Below, piece by piece: positions 1-5,135 of a DNA stretch of 5,135 nt (within the stretch, counting starts at the first letter, position 1; each line of letters starts with the position of its first letter). Source of the stretch: Gammaproteobacteria bacterium (GTDB lineage Bacteria; Pseudomonadota; Gammaproteobacteria; HK1). Under the pieces are notes generated by a model. It saw only the letters and a list, made by a program, of their open reading frames with translations, made no database searches and was not told where the DNA came from. The position numbers and the translations under genes were made by a program. The stretch lies in contig JAGRHX010000593.1 in NCBI GenBank assembly GCA_020444775.1, forward strand, positions 1 through 5,135, in the 5' to 3' direction.

Positions 1-464
1 TACTCGGCCTCGTGGCTGGTCCAGATGGCCTTCATCGCTTCGAGGCGTTCGCGCGCGAGCTTGTGGCGACGCTTGAAGTCGGTGCCGTGATTCTCGATCT
101 CGTCCTGGTTCCAACCATTGCCGACGCCGAACAGGAATCGGCCGTTGGACAGCCGGTCTATGGTCGACACCACCTTGGCGGTGACGATGGGATCACGCTG
201 CGGCAGCAGCGCAATCCCCGTGCCGATTCGCAGGTCAGTGGTCGCGACCGCGGCGGCGGTCAGGGCCAGGAACGGATCCATGATGTCGTAATAGGGCTGG
301 ATCAACGGACCACCGGCCGGATAAGGGGTCTTCCTCGAGGACGGGATATGGGTGTGCTCAGGCACCCATAATGACTCGAAACCGCGCTCTTCGAGCACGC
401 GAGCGAGCTCGGCGGGTTGCATCGAGTAGTCGGTGAAGAACATGACCGCGCCGATTTTCAACAT
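1..464 (-). CDS. LLM class (luciferase-like) F420-dependent oxidoreductase, N-terminal half, 3' end off the window
   Basis: This gene is partial: 154 complete codons and two bases of the next are visible, roughly half of the usual 280-300 residues, and the stop lies beyond the left edge. The family has a TIM-barrel fold and uses reduced F420 or FMN in the cytoplasm for hydride transfer or monooxygenation. Visible family signatures are LKIGAVMFFTDY at the start (first beta strand), LWVPEHTHIP at residues 32-41, LRIGTGIALLPQRDPI at 78-93, LSNGRFLFGVGNGWNQDE at 105-122 running into IENHG, and RERLEAMKAIW at 138-148. The GVGxGWxxxExxNHG pattern is typical of the probable F420-dependent oxidoreductase group (Rv2161c/Rv3093c type). 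The ATG at 464-462 is preceded by GAGG with a 5-nt spacer, and the homology begins right at this Met. It is transcribed divergently from the old yellow enzyme gene. Whether it uses F420 or FMN, and its substrate, cannot be told from this half. Confidence 0.9.
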   Translation of the reverse strand, partial: MLKIGAVMFFTDYSMQPAELARVLEERGFESLWVPEHTHIPSSRKTPYPAGGPLIQPYYDIMDPFLALTAAAVATTDLRIGTGIALLPQRDPIVTAKVVSTIDRLSNGRFLFGVGNGWNQDEIENHGTDFKRRHKLARERLEAMKAIWTSHEAE

Positions 465-699
465 GCTGACCTCGCTGTGCTGGATGAACGGCCACGCGAC
501 CGCCGACGATATGTGCAGGTCGCTGTCTGGCCAGGGCTGTCGCCGTTGTGAGGCGCACCCGCTGTGCAGACCGCGGCGTCCGCCATTCCCACTGACACGA
601 GCATGGCCTACAGACTTGCGGCGCCGCCCGATATCATGCACGCCTGAAACCGTTCAGCAACAGACCCCGGCAAGAGCGCCTCAGCAAGAGAGTCCAAGC
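465..699. promoter_or_regulatory. Divergent intergenic region between the LLM and OYE genes
   Basis: These 235 bp separate two divergent starts, so they should contain promoters for both. I see no strong sigma70 pair. The best fragments are TTGCGG at 616-621 and TATCAT at 632-637 on the plus strand, but only 10 nt separate them, so they do not form one promoter. A plus-strand reading frame stays open through this region from 433, but its translation (rich in Arg, Pro and Cys) has no resemblance to the OYE family and it would overlap the start of the LLM gene, so I treat the region as non-coding. No clear operator dyad was found. Confidence 0.5.
686..692 (+). promoter_or_regulatory. Ribosome binding site deciding the OYE start
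   Basis: AAGAGAG is a partial Shine-Dalgarno match with a 7-nt spacer to the ATG at 700. It supports that start over the much earlier in-frame ATG at 433, which would add 89 unrelated residues. Confidence 0.5.
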
Positions 700-1863
700 A
701 TGTCCCAGCCACGCCTGTTCAGCCCGGTCCAGCTCCGCGACGTGACCTTGAAAAATCGAATCGTCGTTGCCCCCATGCACCAGTATGCCGCCGAGCAGGG
801 CTTCGCCACCGACTGGCACCTGATGAACGCCGGACGTTACGCCGCCGGTGGCGCCGGCTTCGTGATGATGGAGTCGACCAAGGTGGCCCGCAACGGCTGC
901 GGCACGGTGGGCGACACCGCGTTATGGGACGACAAGTTCATCCCCAATCTGGCCCGTTGCGCCGACTTCATCCGCAAGCACGGTGCGGTGCCGGGCATCC
1001 AGCTCGGTCATTCCGGCCGCAAGGCGCGACTGACCCGGCCATGGGAGGGCGGTAAGCCGCTGAACGGTGACGAGCCCGAGATCTACGACTGGGAGGACTG
1101 GGAGCTGGTCGCGCCGAGCGCGATCCCGCACACCGAACGCTCGCCGACGCCGCGTGCCCTGTCGCACAACGAGGTCCGGGACATGGTCGGCAAGTGGGCG
1201 GAGGCTGCCTCCCGGGCCGACCGCTGTGGCTTCGACATCCTCGAGATCCACTCTGCCCACGGCTACCTGCTGCATCAGTTCCTGTCGCCGGCTTCCAACC
1301 AACGCAATGACGAGTACGGCGGCTCGGAGCTCAATAGGATGCGCTTTCCGCTGGAGGTGGCCGAGGCGGTACGCGCGGCGTGGCCGGCCCACAAGCCGCT
1401 GTTCATGCGTCTGTCCTGTGAGGACGACGCGGGTTGGGATCTCGATCAGAGCGTCCGTCTGGCCAGCCTGCTCAAGGACAAGGGCGTGGATGTGATCGAC
1501 TGCTCATCGGGCGGCACCCTGGCCTATTCACCAATGGACGGACAGCGCTCGAAGAAGTACGGCTATCAGGTGCCCTATGCCGAGCGCATTCGCAAGGAAG
1601 CCGGAGTCAAGACCATGGCGGTGGGACACATAGTCCATGCGGACCAGGCGGAGGCGATCCTCCAGGACGGCCGCGCGGACCTTGTCGCCCTGGCCCGGGA
1701 GATCATGTACAACCCGAACTGGCCGATGGATGCGGCGCAAAAGCTCGGCGCGGACCCGGACTTCCTGATGGTCCCGCCGGCGATGCGCTACTGGCTGGCC
1801 AAGCGCGCCCGCTCAGGATTCGAGGGCAGACCCTCGACCTATGGCGCCGGGCTCGACGACTGA
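700..1863 (+). CDS. Old yellow enzyme family NADH:flavin oxidoreductase (YqjM/XenA-like), FMN-binding
   Basis: This complete gene encodes 387 residues, a little longer than YqjM-type enzymes (about 340-370). Members are cytoplasmic FMN TIM-barrel proteins that use NAD(P)H to reduce activated C=C bonds or related groups. It starts MSQPRLFSPVQLRDVTLKNR, the canonical N-terminus. Visible active-site features are IQLGHSGRKA at 100-109 (Gln101, FMN contact), EIHSAHGYLLHQFLSP at 182-197 (His184/His187 pair binding the substrate carbonyl, Tyr189 as likely proton donor), NQRNDEYGGS at 200-209, Arg237 in FMRLS, DCSSGG at 267-272, AVGHI at 307-311, and ALAREIMYNPNWP from 330 (Arg333, FMN phosphate binding). 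An oddity is that PMHQY at 25-29 has His27 where YqjM and XenA have the flavin-tuning Cys. It is divergent from the LLM gene; the substrate is unknown. Confidence 0.95.
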   Translation: MSQPRLFSPVQLRDVTLKNRIVVAPMHQYAAEQGFATDWHLMNAGRYAAGGAGFVMMESTKVARNGCGTVGDTALWDDKFIPNLARCADFIRKHGAVPGIQLGHSGRKARLTRPWEGGKPLNGDEPEIYDWEDWELVAPSAIPHTERSPTPRALSHNEVRDMVGKWAEAASRADRCGFDILEIHSAHGYLLHQFLSPASNQRNDEYGGSELNRMRFPLEVAEAVRAAWPAHKPLFMRLSCEDDAGWDLDQSVRLASLLKDKGVDVIDCSSGGTLAYSPMDGQRSKKYGYQVPYAERIRKEAGVKTMAVGHIVHADQAEAILQDGRADLVALAREIMYNPNWPMDAAQKLGADPDFLMVPPAMRYWLAKRARSGFEGRPSTYGAGLDD

Positions 1864-1904
1864 CCGCAACCGCCGGCTGGACCCTATAGACCCATTCTGA
1901 TCGG

Positions 1905-1930
1905 CCCCGGGAGGCCTGGGAATTTCTCTC
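1905..1930 (+). terminator. Weak terminator-like hairpin after the OYE gene
   Basis: CCCCGG (1905-1910) can pair with CCTGGG (1915-1920) across a GAGG loop, with one C-T mismatch. It is followed by AATTTCTCTC, which is T-rich but not a real U-tract. It lies 41 bp after the OYE stop. The stem is short, so this is a tentative call. Confidence 0.3.
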
Positions 1931-1935
1931 ATTAT

Positions 1936-1948
1936 CGGTTCGAAACCG
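1936..1948. repeat. Short inverted repeat upstream of the secreted-protein gene
   Basis: CGGTT and AACCG flank a 3-nt centre (CGA), giving a compact dyad about 80 bp before the next start codon. It lies upstream of the candidate promoter. It could be an operator half-site pair or a small hairpin; it is short enough to be chance in GC-rich DNA. Confidence 0.25.
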
Positions 1949-1969
1949 GGTGAGGTGCTCGATCCTGGG

Positions 1970-2000
1970 TTGACGGTGACGAATCCGGGCACAAAAGTAT
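1970..2000 (+). promoter_or_regulatory. Weak sigma70-like promoter candidate
   Basis: TTGACG at 1970-1975 matches the -35 consensus at five of six bases. The best -10-like hexamer, AAGTAT at 1995-2000, is poor and 19 nt away. The position fits a short leader ahead of the ATG at 2028. The strong -35 and poor -10 could indicate an activator-dependent promoter, or chance. Confidence 0.22.
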
Positions 2001-2027
2001 GTCCGTCGTCACACTTTGGAACCTCAG

Positions 2028-2966
2028 ATGCTCCTCAACTCCCGAGGCACGGGCTGGTCGTGCCCGCGTTTGCCCAGCTCGCGCGTCCGTCTGCGCGCCC
2101 TGCTCCCAACGGTGACCCTACCCCTGACCCTGGCGCTGGCTACCCTGGCCGCGCCGGTGAGCGCCGCGCCGGCGGTCGCCGAGCGCTGCGCATCGACCTC
2201 TGCCACCGGCTTCCCGGCACGCCGCACCCGCGCCCCGAGCGGCTCCGCGTTCGCCGCCCGGATCGCCCGGCTGGACGAGCAGCAGCGCGAGGCAGCGATT
2301 CTCGAGCAGGTGCTGAAGGGTAATGTGCCGGGCTTCCTGCGCCACTTCCGCCCGGTCCGCCTGGAGCTGAGCAAACCAGGCAAGCCGCGTCAGGTCGCCA
2401 TCGTCTGTGTGATGCCGGATTATCTGGCAATCGGCTCGGACGACGATTTCGTACGCGTGCCGGTGAACCGCTACACCGCGGACCGGATCGCGCGCGAGCT
2501 CGACTTCATCCTCCCAACCCGAAAGCTGGTCGACGCCATCTACCGCCAGTCCTCGATCCATCTGCCCCCGGTGCCGATGCCACCGGGACCGCGGATGCGC
2601 TCCACCGAATACTATGTGGCCCACAACAAGACCATCGCCCGCCAGGAGCGGGCGGCCGGCATCCACCCGGGTGTGCTGGTGGCGGGTCACAAGAAGGACC
2701 TGGTGCTGAGCAACAAGCTCGCCAGACATCCGAACCGCGTCGCCATCTACGGTTGGCATCACGCGGACGGCAAACCCATCCAGCCGTTGAGCACCGTGCA
2801 CGGCGCCCGCTATGCCGACTACAGCCACGGCTTACGCCTGGTCTCCCGGGTCATCCTCTTGAACGGCAAGCAGACTCGCGCCGAGCAGGTGCTGCAGGAT
2901 CCGGGGCTCGGTGAGCTGTTGAGCGACGAAGGTCCGCTGCAGCCCGGCGTGCTCGCGGATCTTTGA
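2028..2966 (+). CDS. Secreted protein of an unnamed conserved family, His/Asp-motif rich
   Basis: It encodes 312 residues from the ATG at 2028; GGA at 2018-2020 is a weak ribosome binding site 7 nt upstream. A signal peptide is clear: a basic stretch RVRLR at 19-23, a hydrophobic core at 24-42, and a likely cut after Ala46 (VSA|AP), so the product should be periplasmic or secreted. The mature part begins with a variable Ala/Arg-rich linker, then an ordered domain: LKGNVPGFLRHFRPV at 96-110, MPDYLAIGSDDDFVRVPV at 129-146, ILPTRKLVDAIY at 161-172, STEYYVAHNKTI at 192-203, AGHKKDLVL at 219-227, VAIYGWHHADGKPIQPLS at 238-255, HGARYADYSHGLRLVS at 258-273, and LLSDEGPL near the end. I recall similar secreted hypothetical proteins in other bacteria but no named function. 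The clustered His and Asp (His221, His244, His258, Asp264, His267) suggest a hydrolase or metal site, which is inference. Confidence 0.85.
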   Translation: MLLNSRGTGWSCPRLPSSRVRLRALLPTVTLPLTLALATLAAPVSAAPAVAERCASTSATGFPARRTRAPSGSAFAARIARLDEQQREAAILEQVLKGNVPGFLRHFRPVRLELSKPGKPRQVAIVCVMPDYLAIGSDDDFVRVPVNRYTADRIARELDFILPTRKLVDAIYRQSSIHLPPVPMPPGPRMRSTEYYVAHNKTIARQERAAGIHPGVLVAGHKKDLVLSNKLARHPNRVAIYGWHHADGKPIQPLSTVHGARYADYSHGLRLVSRVILLNGKQTRAEQVLQDPGLGELLSDEGPLQPGVLADL

Positions 2967-2990
2967 GCACGCCGGCGCGTTTGCCTTCGT

Positions 2991-3021
2991 GTGCAGCGAG
3001 CTGTCTGAGGGAACGCTGCAC
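2991..3021. terminator. Perfect 8-bp hairpin between convergent genes
   Basis: GTGCAGCG (2991-2998) and CGCTGCAC (3014-3021) are exact inverted complements around a 15-nt loop, in the 93-bp gap between two convergent stop codons. The position suits a bidirectional terminator, but neither strand has a following U-tract, so it may instead protect 3' ends or work with Rho. Confidence 0.4.
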
Positions 3022-3025
3022 GCCC

Positions 3026-3044
3026 CCAGCCTGGATCCGGCTGG
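3026..3044. terminator. Second hairpin between convergent genes
   Basis: CCAGCC (3026-3031) and GGCTGG (3039-3044) are a perfect 6-bp inverted repeat with a 7-nt loop, starting 5 bp after the larger hairpin and ending 15 bp before the end of the minus-strand gene. On the minus strand it would form soon after the stop codon of the SUMF1-like gene. No U-tract follows on either strand, beyond TT on the plus strand. Confidence 0.35.
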
Positions 3045-3059
3045 TTGCGCCCGGCGCGC

Positions 3060-4100
3060 TCAGTCCAAGGTCTTGCAGCAGCGGAAGCCGAGGTGATAGT
3101 TGTGGTGGCTGTGGGTGTCCATGACGCGTGTGCCGTGCCAGAACGGCGCGCGCCAGCGGCACCAGTCCTCGTGCGCGTAGTAGCGGTCGAAGATGAACCA
3201 GCTGCCTTTCATCTCGGTCATGCCCAGTGAGGAGCTGCCTCGGCTGGCCATCTGTTCCGGCGCCAGCGGCAGGTTCATGTGTTCCGCTGCATTGCCATGC
3301 ACGTCGTACACGTCCAGCTCGCTGCGACAATCCGGAAAGAAGCCGGTCGGGTAGGTGTTCGATCCACACTGCGACCAGCCGCCGCCCTGGCAGCCGGCGG
3401 ACTTCTGACTCGCGGCCGCGCACACACCCTTCTGATAGGCCGGGCCATAGCCCCAACGCTTGTCACCAGCGTGCGCCCGGTTGTGCGCGCTACGCATGCT
3501 GCTGACCGCGCCCGGCCCCCGCCCCAGACGCTCGGCCAGATCGAAGCGATAGTCCGGCTCGGTCAGCCGCCCTTCGCAGGCACTCTCCCACTCGTGCGCA
3601 TCACACAACCGTTTGCCGACCGCCTCGCACAGCTGCGCGGCCTCGCGCGCGCGCACCCACACCACCGGATAGCTGCAGGGAATGTCCGGAAACTCGAACT
3701 TGTCGACGCAGGCCGTAGCCTCCGCCGCGGTCTGTCGTGACGGGTCGTACAGCGGTGCCATGTAGGGGCCGCCGCAGATAGCCTCGTGCTCTGCGTTGGC
3801 GTAGCTCACGCCCGCGCGCGCCAGCTTCTGCTCGCATTGCGTCGGGGTCGCGGGATGGGTGGCGATGGCAGGATTGCCCTGACCGATGTAGCCGCCCTGC
3901 TCGAAGATCTGCCGAACCCGGCTCATCTGCTGGTCGTTGAGACCATGGACCTCACGCAGTTGCTCGAACAGGGCCTGGTTCTGTGCCCGAAACGCGTCCT
4001 GTGCCTGCAGCGCGCCGCTCACGAACAGCCCTGCGACCGCGCCCAGCAACACCCGACGCCAGCAAACGCCTCGATTACCTGCTTCCATCGTGCTCCCCAT
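3060..4100 (-). CDS. Exported SUMF1/FGE-fold (formylglycine-generating-enzyme-like) protein, cysteine-rich
   Basis: This encodes 346 residues. The ATG at 4100-4098 has GGGAG 7 nt upstream and leads into a signal peptide: WRR at 14-16, hydrophobic core 17-31, probable cut after Ala33 (LQA|QD). A helical segment follows (about 35-70), then the SUMF1 domain. Family landmarks are CVDKFEFPDIPC at 131-142, KRLCDAHEWESACEG at 163-177 (the RLPTEAEWEYAARG motif), VYDVHGNAAEH at 264-274 (the DMxGNVWEW motif), KGSWF at 298-302, and HLGFRCCK at 336-343 (the GFRxx ending). True FGE enzymes bind copper through two Cys in GGSxxC...YC; here Ile303 replaces the first, though Cys314 in DWCRWR may match the second. 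The mature chain has 14 Cys, suggesting disulfides in the periplasm. A sulfatase-activating role is therefore unlikely; a binding or structural role is more plausible. It probably shares an operon with the upstream gene. Confidence 0.88.
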   Translation of the reverse strand: MGSTMEAGNRGVCWRRVLLGAVAGLFVSGALQAQDAFRAQNQALFEQLREVHGLNDQQMSRVRQIFEQGGYIGQGNPAIATHPATPTQCEQKLARAGVSYANAEHEAICGGPYMAPLYDPSRQTAAEATACVDKFEFPDIPCSYPVVWVRAREAAQLCEAVGKRLCDAHEWESACEGRLTEPDYRFDLAERLGRGPGAVSSMRSAHNRAHAGDKRWGYGPAYQKGVCAAASQKSAGCQGGGWSQCGSNTYPTGFFPDCRSELDVYDVHGNAAEHMNLPLAPEQMASRGSSSLGMTEMKGSWFIFDRYYAHEDWCRWRAPFWHGTRVMDTHSHHNYHLGFRCCKTLD

Positions 4101-4107
4101 CGTGATG

Positions 4108-4112
4108 CTCCC
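4108..4112 (-). promoter_or_regulatory. Ribosome binding site deciding the SUMF1-like start
   Basis: GGGAG with a 7-nt spacer points to the ATG at 4100. A second in-frame ATG at 4088 (four residues shorter) has GGGGAG only about 4 nt away and is a possible alternative; both give the same signal peptide core. Confidence 0.55.
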
Positions 4113-4174
4113 ACTACGCGGCCCCTGTCCACGCATCGAATCGAAACAGTCGTGCACGTAACGTATCTCGCCGC

Positions 4175-5135
4175 CTACCGATCCGCGGTCCGCAGTCCGT
4201 TCTGCGGTGCCTCGCGGGCCAGCAGATAGAAGAAATCGCGATTGTCGGGCAGCCCCAGGAAGCGCGGCAGCACCCGGCCGTCCGCCTGTTTGTCCAGCAC
4301 GCTCATGCCGTCGACCAGATGCTCGACCTCCAGCCGATCGGCGCTGCGGTGGTAGACCGCCATGTAGGTGTGCTCGAGGGCATTCATATCCAGCTTCATG
4401 GCATAGCTGCAGCCATAGGCTTGAAAGACACGAGCCATGGCCGATGGCGTGGCGCTGGAGAAATACCCGTAGATCAGGTATCGACGCTGCCCGTTCTTCT
4501 GCAGACAGGCGCCACCGCGAAGGCTGCGCAGCTTGCCCTCGGCGGAGCCCGACCAGTTGCCCGGACCCCATTTCGCCACTTCCTCCCCAGGCAACGGCAA
4601 CCCGTCCGCGGGCCCCGGCACCACGATGGGCACACCGTTCTGACGCGCATGCATCACCCGGGACAGCAACGCCTCGTCCTCGGCACGCCAGGTCTGCATG
4701 CGCACCGAGCCGTCATCGAGCACCAGCAGGGTGGCCAGCCCCGGCTGCAACCGGCTGAACACCACCCCCGACTCGATGAACCCGTAGTGACTGCCACCGT
4801 TGCGCTGCGCCAGCTCGCCGTAGCGGAACGCACCGTGACGGCGCTTGAACCCGGCTGTGAAGGTAGCGACCACACGACTGGTATGACGTGGTGAGATGAG
4901 CCCGGTGCGGACCAGCGGCTCGGCGTTGTCGAAACCATCCGGCCCGGGCAGACGACGATCGCGACTCGCTGCCGGTGGCCGCGGTGACCATTCCAGGCGC
5001 GGGTGCTCGGTCCCGAGCGCGAAGCCAAGGTCGAAACGTGCCAGATCGAACGCCGCCAGATAGACCAATGCCTTGGACTCGACACCATCGAGCGGCCGGG
5101 CCCGATCGGCGCCGGCGTCGAGCACTTCCTGGGCC
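4175..5135 (-). CDS. Phosphodiester glycosidase (NAGPA)-like protein, C-terminal part, 5' end off the window
   Basis: The frame stays open to the right edge; 319 residues and the TAG stop are visible. A GTG at 5125 could in principle be a start, but it reads as the middle of a chain (AQEVLDAGADRARPLDG) without leader or ribosome site, so I treat the gene as truncated by the window. The middle has FTAGFKRRHGAFRYGE, then GFIESGVVFSRLQPGLATLL and DDGSVRMQTW, recalling the NAGPA pattern of a short loop, a self-display glycine strand and a DG hairpin. The later YGYFSSATPSAMARVFQAYG then AMKLDMN (Leu-Asp codons at 4388-4393) sits where NAGPA proteins have a helix followed by ALNLDGGGSS. The glycines after the Asp are replaced here, so the resemblance is partial and activity is uncertain. 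Only two Cys are visible (in GGACLQK and YGCSYA). It lies 74 bp upstream of the exported SUMF1-like gene in the same direction. Confidence 0.7.
   Translation of the reverse strand, partial: AQEVLDAGADRARPLDGVESKALVYLAAFDLARFDLGFALGTEHPRLEWSPRPPAASRDRRLPGPDGFDNAEPLVRTGLISPRHTSRVVATFTAGFKRRHGAFRYGELAQRNGGSHYGFIESGVVFSRLQPGLATLLVLDDGSVRMQTWRAEDEALLSRVMHARQNGVPIVVPGPADGLPLPGEEVAKWGPGNWSGSAEGKLRSLRGGACLQKNGQRRYLIYGYFSSATPSAMARVFQAYGCSYAMKLDMNALEHTYMAVYHRSADRLEVEHLVDGMSVLDKQADGRVLPRFLGLPDNRDFFYLLAREAPQNGLRTADR

Noticed and set aside
616..637. TTGCGG and TATCAT as a promoter for the OYE gene
   Set aside because: The 10-nt spacing is far from the 16-18 nt needed.
433..699. In-frame 89-residue N-terminal extension of the OYE gene
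   Set aside because: It would overlap the start of the LLM gene, is rich in Arg/Pro/Cys with no family resemblance, and the canonical OYE N-terminus begins at the Met at 700 with a ribosome site.
922..1392. 156-residue minus-strand open frame inside the OYE gene
   Set aside because: It is a shadow of the strongly conserved OYE reading frame and has no features of its own.
1939..1955. tRNA T-arm-like sequence (TTCGAAA loop flanked by CGG/CCG)
   Set aside because: The next seven bases have no complementary acceptor strand about 60-70 bp upstream and no anticodon or D arm can be drawn, so it is probably chance.
2016..2027. TTG start four codons upstream of the secreted-protein gene
   Set aside because: It leaves the GGA ribosome site inside the coding region, while the ATG at 2028 has proper spacing to it.
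2118..2828. 236-residue open frame on the minus strand opposite the secreted-protein gene
   Set aside because: It is an antisense shadow of a GC-rich gene, with no recognisable domain, ribosome site or leader; the plus-strand frame has a signal peptide and ordered motifs.
2851..3456. 201-residue minus-strand open frame spanning the convergent gap
   Set aside because: It overlaps the ends of two well-supported genes in other frames and is Arg/Gly/Pro-rich without a recognisable domain.
4101..4571. In-frame 157-residue N-terminal extension of the SUMF1-like protein
   Set aside because: It overlaps the NAGPA-like coding region in another frame, has low-complexity Arg/Gly/Ser composition, and would bury the clear signal peptide that starts at 4100.
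5123..5125. GTG as the true start of the NAGPA-like gene
   Set aside because: No ribosome site is visible, the frame continues open to the edge, and no leader follows; truncation by the window is more likely.

Overview
The window is GC-rich and densely coding, with GC-biased third codon positions. It has a flavoenzyme pair on one side and exported proteins of poorly known function on the other. Nothing in it is plasmid-, phage- or transposon-like: no integrase, transposase, CRISPR array, rRNA or convincing tRNA was seen. The gene content (luciferase-like F420-type oxidoreductase, YqjM/XenA-type old yellow enzyme, SUMF1-domain exported protein) fits a free-living, metabolically versatile proteobacterium, perhaps a gammaproteobacterium of the Steroidobacter/Nevskia/Halieaceae kind. 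That placement is inference from general resemblance only.

Layout. (1) Positions 1-464, minus strand: the N-terminal half of a luciferase-like monooxygenase (LLM class, F420-dependent oxidoreductase type), running off the left edge. (2) Positions 465-699: a 235-bp divergent intergenic region that must hold promoters for both flanking genes. (3) Positions 700-1863, plus strand: a complete old-yellow-enzyme family oxidoreductase with the catalytic His pair intact, but with His where YqjM/XenA have their redox-tuning Cys. (4) Positions 1864-2027: a 164-bp intergenic region with a weak terminator-like hairpin, a short dyad and a weak promoter candidate. (5) Positions 2028-2966, plus strand: a secreted protein of an unnamed family with striking His/Asp motifs. 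(6) Positions 2967-3059: a 93-bp convergent gap holding two perfect inverted repeats. (7) Positions 3060-4100, minus strand: an exported, cysteine-rich SUMF1/FGE-fold protein. (8) Positions 4175-5135, minus strand: the C-terminal 319 residues of a protein resembling the phosphodiester glycosidase (NAGPA) fold, running off the right edge and lying 74 bp upstream of gene 7 in the same direction.

How the genes may work together. The divergent LLM and OYE genes look like a flavin-dependent redox pair, possibly for catabolism or detoxification of an unsaturated or aromatic compound. Genes 7 and 8 look like a two-gene operon; gene 7 is exported, and gene 8 belongs to a mostly extracytoplasmic fold family, so a cell-envelope role is plausible. 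The secreted gene 5 converges on that operon. The best candidates for undescribed biology are the gene 8-gene 7 pair and the gene 5 family. No function can be assigned to them from this sequence alone.
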